Shown piece after piece: positions 44,554 to 53,209 of a DNA stretch of 64,000 nt. The DNA is from DASXQK01 sp963724385 (GTDB lineage: Bacteria; Pseudomonadota; Alphaproteobacteria; Dongiales; Dongiaceae): the NCBI GenBank assembly GCA_963724385.1, contig CAVRUJ010000002.1, positions 1,550,001-1,614,000 of the forward strand. Reading direction: 5' to 3'. Position numbers and translations under genes: made by a program. Position 1 is the first letter of the stretch. Each line of letters starts with the position of its first letter. The notes below the pieces were generated by a model. That model had not been told where the DNA came from, did not search any database, and was given only the letters and a program-made list of their open reading frames with translations.

Positions 44554-45804
44554 TCAGCCAAAGCGCTCGGCCACGACGGCCATGGCGGCGTCGGTCGCTT
44601 CCAGCGCCCGGTCGATCTCGGCGTCGCTGTGGGCGCAGGAGAGGAACATGGTGTGGACCGGATGGAGATAGACGCCGCGCTTCAGGGCCTCGACGCAGAA
44701 GAGCTTGCCTTTCGCCACGTCATGATCGTCGTCGAACAGCACCACGGGCATCTGGGCCGGGCCGGTCTGGCGAAGCTTGATGCCGCGCTGGTCGGCCTGG
44801 GCCTGAAGGCCGCGGCGGAACCGCTCGCCAGCATGGCGCATGCGCGCCACCCCATCGATGGCATGGAGCTTGCGCAAGGTGGCGAGCGCGGCAGCCATGG
44901 GAATGGCCTGGCACCAGAAGGAGCCAGTGGTGAAGATCTTGGTCGCCGCCTCGCGGAAGCGCTCGTTGCCGGTGATGGCGGCGAGCGCATAGCCGTTGGC
45001 AATGGCCTTGCTCCAGGCCGCAAGATCGGGCCGCACCCCCACCAGCTCCCAGCTTCCGCCCAGATGCAGTCGGAATCCGGCGCGCACGTCGTCGAGGATG
45101 AGGGCCGCACCGGTCCGATCGCGGATCGCGGCGGCCGTCTTGGCGAATAGTTCGGTCGGCATCTCGTGGTCGCGGCCGAGATCATGGCGGAAGGCCGAGA
45201 CTATGATCGCCGCCAGGTCGTCGCCCGCTTCGGCCGCTGCCTGCTCCAGGCTGGCCGCGTCGTTGTAGTCGTAGACGATCTGATGGGCACGATCCTCCGC
45301 CGTCGTCCCGGCCGGGTAGGGCGTGCACCAGGGTGCCGCGCCGTGATAGGCCTTGCGGGCGATCAGCACCTTGCGCTTGCCCGTGCCGGCCCGCGCGATG
45401 GTGAGGCAGTCGGTCGTCGCATCGGTGCCGTTCTTGGCGAACAGGCTCCAGGCGCAATGGGGAATCGTCTCGGCCATCAGCTCGGCCAGCTCCACCAGAC
45501 GCTCGGTCGGACCGTTCAGGCTGTCGCCCAGCTTGGCCTGCTCGGCCACCGCGGCCTCCACGTCGGGATCGCGGTAGCCCAGCACCATGGGCCCATAGCC
45601 GCAGATGAAGTCGATGTATTCCCGGCCATTCACGTCCCACAGCCGGGCACCCTGACCGCGCGCGAAATACTGGGGATATTCCGGCGGCAGGCGGGCCGCG
45701 TTCATATGCCCCCACATGCCGCCCGGAATGACCTTTTTCGCCCGCTCCCGCAGGGCCTGGTCGCGATTTTCGATCTTGGTCTCGACCTTGGTCGCCAGGT
45801 TCAT
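44554..45804 (-). CDS. class III aminotransferase, glutamate-1-semialdehyde aminomutase-like
   Basis: A 416-residue PLP enzyme. The PLP aspartate lies in ALILDDVRAGFRL and the Schiff-base lysine in AAWSKAIANGYALAAITG. Features shared with GSA aminomutase are RERAKKVIPGGMWGHMN at the start and FAKNGTDATTDCLTIARA in the middle. GGAGG precedes the ATG at 45804. It is unlikely to be the heme-pathway HemL because it is co-transcribed with a fused E1 protein and lacks the usual GGxxS signature around its start. A role in making or breaking an amino ketone is plausible but inferred. Confidence 0.87.
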   Translation of the reverse strand: MNLATKVETKIENRDQALRERAKKVIPGGMWGHMNAARLPPEYPQYFARGQGARLWDVNGREYIDFICGYGPMVLGYRDPDVEAAVAEQAKLGDSLNGPTERLVELAELMAETIPHCAWSLFAKNGTDATTDCLTIARAGTGKRKVLIARKAYHGAAPWCTPYPAGTTAEDRAHQIVYDYNDAASLEQAAAEAGDDLAAIIVSAFRHDLGRDHEMPTELFAKTAAAIRDRTGAALILDDVRAGFRLHLGGSWELVGVRPDLAAWSKAIANGYALAAITGNERFREAATKIFTTGSFWCQAIPMAAALATLRKLHAIDGVARMRHAGERFRRGLQAQADQRGIKLRQTGPAQMPVVLFDDDHDVAKGKLFCVEALKRGVYLHPVHTMFLSCAHSDAEIDRALEATDAAMAVVAERFG

Positions 45805-45983
45805 GGCTTCCTCCCGTTCTGCGGCCAGCGCCGTTTGCCCAGCCCGGCCGAATTCGAGCCCATCATGTATCTCTGCCGGGTCAAAGTCCAAGGCAGCCGA
45901 GCCTTGTACGAAATGCCGAGACGGTACAATCTGTCGCCCCACCGCCGGCTCGGCCGGAGCTATTCGAATCAGGGGAGGACAAA

Positions 45984-46370
45984 TTGCTCGCTTACATCAT
46001 GGTCGGAACCAGCAACATCAAGCGCTCGGCCAAGTTCTACGACGCCGCGCTGGCACCCCTCGGGCTCGTGCAGACCGGGACCGGCAAGACCTATATCGGC
46101 TATGGCCCGAAGAACGCGCCGATGAAGACCCAGTTCTATGTGACCAAGCCCTACAACAAGAAGCCGGCGACCTTCGGCAACGGCACGATGATCTCTCTGG
46201 CGGCGAAATCGCGGCGCGCGGTCGACGGGTTCCACGCGGCCGCGCTCGCCGCCGGCGGCAAGGATGAAGGCAAGCCGGGCCCCCGCCCAGCCGATGGAAC
46301 CAACTACGTCGCCTACGCCCGCGACCCGGACGGCAACAAGATTTGCGCCTATTGCGCCAAGCCCAGGTAA
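45984..46370 (+). CDS. VOC family (glyoxalase/bleomycin-resistance fold) protein
   Basis: A 128-residue protein with the paired beta-alpha-beta-beta-beta modules of the vicinal-oxygen-chelate fold. MVGTSNIKRSAKFYDAALAP opens the first module and YARDPDGNKICAYC closes the second. Metal-ligand positions are partly visible. The start is the TTG at 45984 after GGGGAGG. Such proteins include glyoxalases, dioxygenases and drug-binding proteins; the ligand is unknown. It is divergent from the aminotransferase. Confidence 0.83.
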   Translation: MLAYIMVGTSNIKRSAKFYDAALAPLGLVQTGTGKTYIGYGPKNAPMKTQFYVTKPYNKKPATFGNGTMISLAAKSRRAVDGFHAAALAAGGKDEGKPGPRPADGTNYVAYARDPDGNKICAYCAKPR

Positions 46371-46380
46371 GGCAGCTCCC

Positions 46381-46405
46381 CGAGCCGGGCTTTCAGCCCG
46401 GCTCG
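46381..46405 (+). terminator. hairpin after VOC gene
   Basis: CGAGCCGGGCT pairs perfectly with AGCCCGGCTCG around a three-base loop, eleven bases after the VOC stop. No T-run follows, but the stem is strong and the position fits termination. Confidence 0.5.
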
Positions 46406-46515
46406 GCCACGACCAGGGCCTGGATGCCGCACTCGGCGGCACCAACGCGCTTGCCGATCGCCGCGGCGTTGTCGGCGCCCTCCGCGATCGCGGTGAAGAC
46501 GTTTTGCCGCGCCAT
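46393..46515 (-). pseudogene. methyltransferase dimerisation-domain remnant
   Basis: A 40-residue frame reading VFTAIAEGADNAAAIGKRVG then AAECGIQ before a stop. This matches the winged-helix N-terminal part of SAM-dependent O-methyltransferases (typically D-L-F-x-A-I-A-x-G-A-D-T-A-A-x-L-A), where it would be followed by a 200-residue catalytic domain. None is present here. It is a stranded gene fragment, or chance; the match is by memory. Confidence 0.3.
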
Positions 46516-46587
46516 GCCGCCCGAAGGCAAGCGCCTCGGATATCCAACGCCATCTCGCCGCCGTTCTCAGGCCCACAGGATCCACCG

Positions 46588-47301
46588 ATGATCGATCTCT
46601 CCCAATTCCCCATCACCAGGAAATGGCCGGCCAGGCATCCCGAACGCATCCAGCTCTATTCGCTGCCGACCCCCAACGGGGTGAAGGTCTCGGCCATGCT
46701 CGAGGAGACGGGCCTGCCCTATGAGCCTCATCTGGTGAGCTTCGACAGCAACGATCAGTCGTCGCCGGAATTCCTGTCGCTCAATCCCTATGGCAAGATC
46801 CCGGCCATCCTCGATCCCAACGGCCCCGGCGGCCGGCCTCTCCCGCTGTTCGAGTCCGGCGCCATCCTGATCTATCTGGCCGACAAGGCCGGGCAGTTCC
46901 TGGCGAAGGACGGGGCCGACCGCTACGAGACCATCCAGTGGCTGATGTTCCAGATGGGGGGCATCGGCCCGATGTTCGGCCAGGTCGGATTCTTCAACAA
47001 GTTCGCGGGCAAGAGCTATGAAGACAAGCGCCCGCTGAACCGGTATGTGGCGGAATCGAAGCGCCTGCTCGGCGTGCTGGACCGGCGCCTGGCGGACCAT
47101 CGCTGGATGATGGGCGATGCCTACAGCATCGCCGACATGGCCATCTTTCCCTGGGTCCGCAACCTGATCGGCTTCTACGAAGCGGGCGATCTCGTCGGCA
47201 TCGACGGCTATGCCAATGTGAAGCGGGCGCTCCAGGCGTTCCTTGCGCGACCGGCCGTGGCCAGGGCTCTCGATATCCCGTCACGGACCAAGCCGTCCTG
47301 A
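46588..47301 (+). CDS. glutathione S-transferase, YfcG/YghU-like
   Basis: A 237-residue cytoplasmic protein. The N-terminal thioredoxin-like domain reads QLYSLPTPNGVKVSAMLEE and ends with the glutathione-contact motif ESGAILIYLADK. The C-terminal helical domain has YSIADMAIFPWVRN, the N-capping box. TPNGVKV at the active site resembles Nu-class enzymes, which act as disulfide-bond reductases. AGGA lies seven bases before the ATG at 46588. The 217 bases before it hold a hairpin and a methyltransferase remnant. Confidence 0.9.
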   Translation: MIDLSQFPITRKWPARHPERIQLYSLPTPNGVKVSAMLEETGLPYEPHLVSFDSNDQSSPEFLSLNPYGKIPAILDPNGPGGRPLPLFESGAILIYLADKAGQFLAKDGADRYETIQWLMFQMGGIGPMFGQVGFFNKFAGKSYEDKRPLNRYVAESKRLLGVLDRRLADHRWMMGDAYSIADMAIFPWVRNLIGFYEAGDLVGIDGYANVKRALQAFLARPAVARALDIPSRTKPS

Positions 47302-47317
47302 GCTGAGCCCGAATTTC

Positions 47318-47932
47318 TCACAAGGATCGCAATGTCGTTGCTCGCGCGCGCAGCAAGGGCGCGAGGCTTGCGCCATAGGCCCCTTGCCAAAGGATGAAGA
47401 AGGGGAGGAAGCCCCAGCCGTCGTCGCCGAAATTGCCGAGCGCCAGGAGCGCGCCTGCCACCGTGCCCACTGCCACGGGGAGGCCCATGGTCGATCGGCC
47501 CGGCACCCGGAGCAGGAATTTGGTGAGCAAACCGAGCAGAAGGCTGCCGGCAAGGCCGGCGGGCAGGCCGCTCGCGATGTAGGCGAGCGTGCCGCTTTGG
47601 TCATTGGATACGCTCGACAGGATATAGAAGGCGACGTGAAAGGCCGCGAGATATCCGAGCAAGGCAGCCAAGACATATGCTATCCCGCGAAGCCAGGTGA
47701 CCTTATGCCGGTAGCGAAAGAAGGCGCCGACGAAGAGGCCGAAGACCAGACCTGGATAGACGGCGATCGGCATCAGTACGACGCCATAGGCCTCAAGATC
47801 GAATTTCAGGCCCGAGCGATCGGAAACGTCGATGAGCCACCAGGAGAGTGCGCCCGAGACCATTCCGAGCACGGCCAGCTTCACGGCGTTGGAAAGATCG
47901 TCGTGCGATGGCATCGAATCCTGTGCGCTCAT
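47318..47932 (-). CDS. uncharacterised membrane protein
   Basis: A 204-residue protein with about five hydrophobic segments (for example AVLGMVSGALSWWLI, MPIAVYPGLVFGLFVGAF and GLPAGLAGSLLLGLL). A short polar N-terminus (MSAQDSMPSHDDLS) faces the cytoplasm. No motif of a known transporter or enzyme is visible. It lies 44 bases after the DUF1499 gene on the same strand. Confidence 0.6.
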   Translation of the reverse strand: MSAQDSMPSHDDLSNAVKLAVLGMVSGALSWWLIDVSDRSGLKFDLEAYGVVLMPIAVYPGLVFGLFVGAFFRYRHKVTWLRGIAYVLAALLGYLAAFHVAFYILSSVSNDQSGTLAYIASGLPAGLAGSLLLGLLTKFLLRVPGRSTMGLPVAVGTVAGALLALGNFGDDGWGFLPFFILWQGAYGASLAPLLRARATTLRSL

Positions 47933-47976
47933 CGGACCTGACTCTGTTCAGGCAGCCGGATCATAGGGGGCGAATT

Positions 47977-48495
47977 CTAAGGAGCCACGGGCGCGTTCTG
48001 CCGGATTGCCTTCAGCCACCGCTCGATCCGGGCGCGGTTGACCCCCAGGTCGCCCTTGCCGAGCTGGGAGCGCGAATAGAGCGCCAGGGTCGAATGGCCG
48101 CCATGCTGCTCGAAGAAGCGGACGACGATCGTGTCGGGAAAGCCGAGCAGCCGGCTGCGCTGGATATAGCGCCGGGAAGCGCCCTGTTCGCTCGTCGCCA
48201 CCAAGGTCAAGCGCGGCTCGGAAGCGATCACCTTGTCGAAGGCGCGCGCCAGGTCCGCGGCGCTGACCGCGAATATCGGCGGCACGATGTCGGCCTTGGC
48301 GCGGCAGACATCCGTGGGACAGGCGAGCGCATCGTTCGGCGTCGAGCGCCGCTGCAAGGTCTCGAAGGAAACCGGCCCCAGATCCGGCGGCCCGAACAGG
48401 CTCCAGACGCGCTCGGGGCCGGCGATGAGGAATCCGCCGATGGCGATCGCCGCAACCAGTCCCAGACCGGCGGCGGCGCCGAGCCATGGGTTCAT
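47977..48495 (-). CDS. DUF1499 domain protein
   Basis: A 172-residue protein with one N-terminal membrane helix (LGAAAGLGLVAAIAIGGFLI), then a short linker and a DUF1499 domain (RRSTPNDALACPTDVC, later RFFEQHGGHSTLALYSRS). The family is widespread and unassigned. The ATG at 48495 overlaps nothing, but its start lies only four bases from the stop of the VOC remnant at 48499. Confidence 0.82.
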   Translation of the reverse strand: MNPWLGAAAGLGLVAAIAIGGFLIAGPERVWSLFGPPDLGPVSFETLQRRSTPNDALACPTDVCRAKADIVPPIFAVSAADLARAFDKVIASEPRLTLVATSEQGASRRYIQRSRLLGFPDTIVVRFFEQHGGHSTLALYSRSQLGKGDLGVNRARIERWLKAIRQNAPVAP

Positions 48496-48498
48496 TGC

Positions 48499-48690
48499 TC
48501 AACCCTGCTCAAACGCCTGCGTGAAAAGCCCGATGTCCAGCTTGGTCATTTTCGGCATCGTCTCCATCGCGCGGCGTGACTTCGCGGCATCCTTGTCCCG
48601 GAGCAAGCGCTGCAGGACGGTGGGAACGATCTGCCATGACAAGCCGAACTTGTCCTTGAGCCGGCCGCAGCGCTGGGTCGCCAGAACCGC
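48499..48690 (-). pseudogene. VOC/PhnB-like protein, 3' fragment
   Basis: The last 58 or so codons before the stop at 48499 read CGRLKDKFGLSWQIVPTVLQ then TKLDIGLFTQA, the C-terminal block of PhnB-like VOC proteins (usually CGWLKDKFGLSWQIVP). Upstream the frame runs into the thiolase gene in a different reading frame, so the front two thirds of the VOC gene are missing. The thiolase stop at 48693 marks the junction, so the thiolase operon probably fused here by deletion. Confidence 0.7.
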
Positions 48691-48692
48691 CT

Positions 48693-49877
48693 TCAGTGCG
48701 CGATCTCGAAAAGTCCCGCGGCACCCATGCCGCCGCCGATGCACATGGTGACGACGCCGAGCCTCGCCTTGCGCTTGGCCCCTTCGATCAGGAGATGGCC
48801 GGCGAGCCTCGCTCCCGTCATGCCGTAGGGATGGCCGACGGCGATCGCCCCGCCGTTGACATTGAGCCGGTCCGCGGGAATCCCGAGCTTGTCCCGGCAA
48901 TAGAGTACCTGCACGGCGAAGGCCTCGTTCAGCTCCCAAAGGTCGATGTCCTCGACCCTGAGATTGTGATGCTTCAAGAGCTTGGGCACCGCGAAGACCG
49001 GGCCGATGCCCATCTCGTCAGGCTCGCAGCCGGCCACGGCGAAGCCGCGGAAGACGCCGAGCGGCTTCAGCCCGCGCTTCTGGGCCTCCTTCACGTCCAT
49101 GAGCACGCAGGCCGATGCGCCGTCCGAGAGCTGACAGGCATTGCCGGCGGTGACGAGGAAGCCCTCGCCCATCACCGGCTTCAGGGCCGCGAGCTTCTCG
49201 AGAGTGGTATCCGCGCGCGGGCCTTCGTCGCCGGACAAGGTGACCGTCTCCCGGGTCTTGGCGCCGGTCTTGCGGTCGACCACTTCCTTGACCGCGGTCA
49301 TCGGCACGATCTCTTCGGCGAAGGCCCGGCGCTGCTGGGCGGCGGCGTTCCGGCGCTGGCTTTCGGCCGCGTACTCGTCCTGCCGGTCGCGGCCGATGCC
49401 GTAACGTTTGGCGACCGTCTCGGCCGTATCGATCATGCTCATCCAGATCGTGGGCTTGTGCTCGGTCAGCCAGTCTTCCTTCTTGAAGTTTTCGCCGTCG
49501 GGGCTCTGCACCAGGCTGATGGATTCGACCCCGCCGCCCACCGTCACCTTGGCGCCCTCGTTCTGGACCCGGTAGGCGGCGAGCGCGATGGCCTGGAGCC
49601 CCGACGAGCATTGCCTGTCGATGGTGGTGCCGCTGGTGGTGACCGGGAGGCCGGCGCGGAGCGCGGCCAGCCGGGCGACGTTGTAGCCCGTCGCGCCCTC
49701 GGGCATCGAGCAGCCGAGGATCACGTCGTCCACCTCGGCCGGGTCCAGCTTGGCCCGCTTGACCGCGTGTTCGACCGCATGGCCGGCCAGCGTCGCGCCA
49801 TGGGTCAGGTTGAAGGCACCGCGATAGGCCTTGCCGATGGGGGTGCGGGCGGTCGAGACGATGGCGATGTCGGCCAT
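48693..49877 (-). CDS. thiolase (acetyl-CoA C-acyltransferase)
   Basis: A 394-residue enzyme for the last step of beta-oxidation, splitting 3-ketoacyl-CoA. The acyl-accepting cysteine lies in TIDRQCSSGLQAIAL. The catalytic histidine is in GGAIAVGHPYGMTGAR, and the second cysteine in MCIGGGMGAAGLFE. It is the last gene of a five-gene set that starts at 56511 and lies 33 bases after the FadJ-type gene. Its stop is adjacent to a truncated VOC gene. Confidence 0.93.
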   Translation of the reverse strand: MADIAIVSTARTPIGKAYRGAFNLTHGATLAGHAVEHAVKRAKLDPAEVDDVILGCSMPEGATGYNVARLAALRAGLPVTTSGTTIDRQCSSGLQAIALAAYRVQNEGAKVTVGGGVESISLVQSPDGENFKKEDWLTEHKPTIWMSMIDTAETVAKRYGIGRDRQDEYAAESQRRNAAAQQRRAFAEEIVPMTAVKEVVDRKTGAKTRETVTLSGDEGPRADTTLEKLAALKPVMGEGFLVTAGNACQLSDGASACVLMDVKEAQKRGLKPLGVFRGFAVAGCEPDEMGIGPVFAVPKLLKHHNLRVEDIDLWELNEAFAVQVLYCRDKLGIPADRLNVNGGAIAVGHPYGMTGARLAGHLLIEGAKRKARLGVVTMCIGGGMGAAGLFEIAH

Positions 49878-49910
49878 GGGAATTCTCCTTCGGGTGTCGC
49901 GATAGGGTTT

Positions 49911-52028
49911 CTAGTCGGCGCCGAACTTGCGGCCGGTCCTGGCGAGATCCAGCAGAAGCTTCGCGGGCTCCCACCAATAGCCCTGGGCCTGGTGGAGACG
50001 CTCGACGACTTCGGCGACGGTCTTGAGGCCGATTTCGTCGGCATATTGCATCGGGCCGCCGCGCCAGGCGGGAAAGCCCATGCCGTAGACCGAGGCGACA
50101 TCGATGTCGGAAGAACGGATGGCGATGCCTTCCTCCAGCTCCTTGGCCGCCTCGTTGATCACCGCATAGATGCAGCGCTGGATGATCTCCTCGCCCGGGA
50201 TCTTGCGCGGGCTGAAGCCGCGCCTGCGGCGATAGGCGTCGATCACGCTCTCGATCTGCGGGTCCGGCGTGCCGGAGCGGGCATTGGCGTCGTAGCGGTA
50301 CCAGCCCGCGCCGTTCTTCTGGCCGAGCTTGCCGAGCGCCACGATGTCGTCCTCGATGGCCGAATAGCGCACGCCCTGGGGAAGCTTCAGGCGCTGGCGC
50401 TTGCGGATGAGCTGGCCGACGTCGAGGCCGACCAGGTCGGCGACCGCGAAGGGCCCCATGGGCATGCCGAAATCGTAGAGCACCTTGTCCACCTCGTAGG
50501 GGCTGGCGCCCTCCTCGACCAGGAATTCGGCTTCCCGCCAATAGGTGTCGAAGGCGCGGTTGGCGAGGAACCCGTCGCAGACCCGCGCCACCACCGGCTG
50601 CTTGTTGATGGCCTTGGCCACGGCCAGCGCGGTTGCCAGCACGTCGGCGCCGGTCTTTTCGCCGCGCACGATCTCCAAGAGCTTCATGATGTTGGCCGGG
50701 CTGAAGAAATGCATCCCGATCACGTCCGCCGGGCGCTTGGTGACGGCGGCGATTTCATCGATGTCCAGGTTGGAGGTGTTGGTCGCGAGAACGGCGCCCT
50801 TGGCCATGATCCCGTCGAGCTCGGCGAAGACCTTTTTCTTGAGATCCATGTCCTCGAACACCGCCTCGACGACGAGATCGGCTCCGCCGGCGTCCTTGAG
50901 GCTCGTCCCGCCGGTGATGCGCGCGACCCGCGCCTTGGCCTCGGCTTCCGACATGCGGCCCTTGGCGAGCCCGGCCTCGATCTCCTTCTTGCAATAGGCG
51001 AGCGCCTTGTCCCGGGCCTCGGCACTGGCCTCGACCAGGCGCACGGGCAAGCCCCGGTCGGCGAAGGCGAGCGTGATGCCGCGGCCCATGGTGCCGCCGC
51101 CGATCACGGCCACATTGGCGACCTTGCGTCCGGCCAGGCCCTTGGGCAGGTCGGGGACCCGGCGCGCTTCCCGTTCGGCGAAGAACATGTGGCTCAAGGC
51201 CCGATGCTCGGCCGTCTTGACGCAGTCCTCGAAAATGGCGATCTCCGCCTTGAAGCCCTCGTCGAAGGGAAGCGTCACCGCATTCTCGATGGCGTCGATG
51301 GCGCGGAGCCTGCCATTGAATCCGCGGAAGCGCTTCTTCACCGCTTCGCGGGCCTTGGCGAAGATTTCGGGCTTGGCCTTGGCCGCGTCGATCGCTTCCT
51401 TGCGGTTGCGCGCCCGAGGCAGCTCCTTGCCCTTCGTCCCCTTGGCGACGATCTCGCGCGCGAAGGCGATCGCCGCATCCTCGAGCTTGCTCTCCACGAC
51501 CCGGTCGATGACGCCGAGCTTCCGCGCCTCCTCGGTGCCGAAGACCCTGGCGCTGGTGATGATGTCAAGGGCCGCCTCGAAGCCGGCGACGCGCGGAAAG
51601 CGCTGGGTCCCGCCGCCGCCGGGGATGATGCCCAGGCCCACCTCGGGAAAGGCGAAGACCACGGCCTTGTCCGCCACCCGGTAGTGGCAGGCGAGTGCCA
51701 CCTCCAGCCCGCCGCCGAAGGCGCGGGTGTGGATCGCGGCGATGATGGGTTTGTCCGAAAGGTCGAGGCTCCGGTCGAAGTCCAGCCAGCTGGGCGGCTG
51801 CTCCTCCTGGCCGAATTCGGTGATGTCGGCGCCCGAGAAGAAGCTCGAGCCCCGGCAGATGACGATGCCGGCCTTGATGGCGGGGTCCCGCGCGATCTCG
51901 GCCAGGCCCTTGTGGAGGCCCGCCTTGACCGACTGGCCGATGGCGTTGACGGGCGGATTGTCGGTCCACAGCAGCGCCAGGTCGCCGCGGCGTTCCAGGG
52001 AAACCGTCTTCGAAAGCTCGGTCATCAT
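49911..52028 (-). CDS. 3-hydroxyacyl-CoA dehydrogenase/enoyl-CoA hydratase, FadJ-type
   Basis: A 705-residue multifunctional beta-oxidation enzyme. The hydratase half has catalytic glutamates in FGGGLEVALACHYR and FPEVGLGIIPGGGGTQRFPR. The dehydrogenase half has VAVIGGGTMGRGITLAFADR for NAD and the catalytic histidine in VIGMHFFSPANIM. GGAG sits six bases before the first of two adjacent ATGs (52028); an upstream in-frame ATG at 52040 is less well placed. It acts between the acyl-CoA dehydrogenases and the thiolase in this operon. Confidence 0.94.
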   Translation of the reverse strand: MMTELSKTVSLERRGDLALLWTDNPPVNAIGQSVKAGLHKGLAEIARDPAIKAGIVICRGSSFFSGADITEFGQEEQPPSWLDFDRSLDLSDKPIIAAIHTRAFGGGLEVALACHYRVADKAVVFAFPEVGLGIIPGGGGTQRFPRVAGFEAALDIITSARVFGTEEARKLGVIDRVVESKLEDAAIAFAREIVAKGTKGKELPRARNRKEAIDAAKAKPEIFAKAREAVKKRFRGFNGRLRAIDAIENAVTLPFDEGFKAEIAIFEDCVKTAEHRALSHMFFAEREARRVPDLPKGLAGRKVANVAVIGGGTMGRGITLAFADRGLPVRLVEASAEARDKALAYCKKEIEAGLAKGRMSEAEAKARVARITGGTSLKDAGGADLVVEAVFEDMDLKKKVFAELDGIMAKGAVLATNTSNLDIDEIAAVTKRPADVIGMHFFSPANIMKLLEIVRGEKTGADVLATALAVAKAINKQPVVARVCDGFLANRAFDTYWREAEFLVEEGASPYEVDKVLYDFGMPMGPFAVADLVGLDVGQLIRKRQRLKLPQGVRYSAIEDDIVALGKLGQKNGAGWYRYDANARSGTPDPQIESVIDAYRRRRGFSPRKIPGEEIIQRCIYAVINEAAKELEEGIAIRSSDIDVASVYGMGFPAWRGGPMQYADEIGLKTVAEVVERLHQAQGYWWEPAKLLLDLARTGRKFGAD

Positions 52029-52053
52029 TGCCGTCTCCATGCTGGCGCCGGGA

Positions 52054-53202
52054 TCACGCCGCCGATCCTTGCAGGTCCCGATAGCGCTCGTTCAGCTTGC
52101 CCTGGTCGGCGAAGGTAAGGGCCATCATGGTCAGGCGCTTGAAGTGATGCCCGACGTCGAGGTCGTCGGTCATGCCCATGCCGCCATGGATCTGGATGGC
52201 CTCCTGGCCCACCAGGCGCGCGGCCTTGTCGACCTGGAGCTTCACCATCACCGCCTCGCGCGGATCGACCGCATCGTTGAACCCGCCGATCCGGGCGAGA
52301 GCGGACTGGACGCGCGACGCCGCCATCTCCGTCGCCGCGAACATGTCGACCATCCGGTGCTGCAGGGCCTGGAAGGAACCGATGGTCGCCCCGAACTGCT
52401 GCCGCGTCTTGGCGTAGGCGACGGTGCTGTCCAGGAGCCTGCGCATGGAGCCGACCGCCTCGGCCGCCTGGGCCAGGATGGCGAGATCGACGGCGCGCTG
52501 GAGCAGTGCCAGCCCACGGCCCGGCTCGCCCAGCATGGCATTGCCGTCCACTGCCACGTCGCGCAGCGCGAGGTCGGCGGCTCGGCCGCCATCGGCGGTG
52601 GCATAGGAGTCGAGCGTCAGACCCTTGCTGCCGGCCGCGACGAGGAACAGCGAAATCCCGTCCGCATCGCGCGCTTGGCCCGAAACGCGCGCCGGTACGA
52701 CGATATATTCGGCCGCCGCGGCGTAAGGCACGGCGTTCTTCCCACCCGAGATCGCGTAGCCGGCGCCCTTGCGCTCGGCGCGGGTCTCGACATGGTGAAA
52801 GTCATAGCGCGAGCGATGCTCGGTGAGGGCCACGCTTACGACAGCCTTGCCAGCGGCGATTTTGCCCAAGAGCGCGTCGCCGTCACTGCCCGCCGCGCCG
52901 AGCAGCGGCCCCGCCAGCGCCACGGTCCAAAGATAGGGGCTGGCGAAGAGCGCCCGGCCGAAGGCCTCCATGGCGACCATGAGCTCGAGGCCTCCGCCGC
53001 CCGCTCCGCCCACGCGCTCGGGCAGGAAGGCGCCGAGCGCGCCCATCTCTGCCAGGCCCGCCCAGGCCTCGCGGCTGTAGCCGGGGTCGCTCACGGCGAG
53101 GCGCCGGCGCTCGAGCAGCGACCAATGCTCGTCCAGCCATCCCTGCAGGCTTTCGCGGAAGATCCGCTGGTCTTCGCCGAGAAAGAAGCTCTGTTGCATC
53201 AT
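52054..53202 (-). CDS. acyl-CoA dehydrogenase (second of pair)
   Basis: A 382-residue FAD enzyme, shorter than the partner next to it. The C-terminal FAD-contact region IQIHGGMGMTDDLDVGHHFK and the middle CTRQQFGATIGSFQALQHR-like block are clear, and the N-terminus is typical. The usual catalytic glutamate is not obvious, as in many acyl-CoA dehydrogenases that pair with a second subunit. It starts seven bases after the other dehydrogenase stop, fitting a heteromeric enzyme for a non-standard acyl chain. Confidence 0.9.
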   Translation of the reverse strand: MMQQSFFLGEDQRIFRESLQGWLDEHWSLLERRRLAVSDPGYSREAWAGLAEMGALGAFLPERVGGAGGGGLELMVAMEAFGRALFASPYLWTVALAGPLLGAAGSDGDALLGKIAAGKAVVSVALTEHRSRYDFHHVETRAERKGAGYAISGGKNAVPYAAAAEYIVVPARVSGQARDADGISLFLVAAGSKGLTLDSYATADGGRAADLALRDVAVDGNAMLGEPGRGLALLQRAVDLAILAQAAEAVGSMRRLLDSTVAYAKTRQQFGATIGSFQALQHRMVDMFAATEMAASRVQSALARIGGFNDAVDPREAVMVKLQVDKAARLVGQEAIQIHGGMGMTDDLDVGHHFKRLTMMALTFADQGKLNERYRDLQGSAA

Positions 53203-53209
53203 CTGTCCC

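Noticed and set aside
44554..45804. hemL (heme-pathway GSA aminomutase)
   Set aside because: Similar fold, but pairing with an E1 fusion and sequence differences around the N-terminus argue for a different amine substrate.
48696..52118. A very long open frame opposite the thiolase and FadJ-type genes (about 1140 codons)
   Set aside because: It is antisense to two genes with full catalytic motifs; low-complexity Gly/Asp/Arg-rich composition is a common mirror effect of GC-rich codon use.
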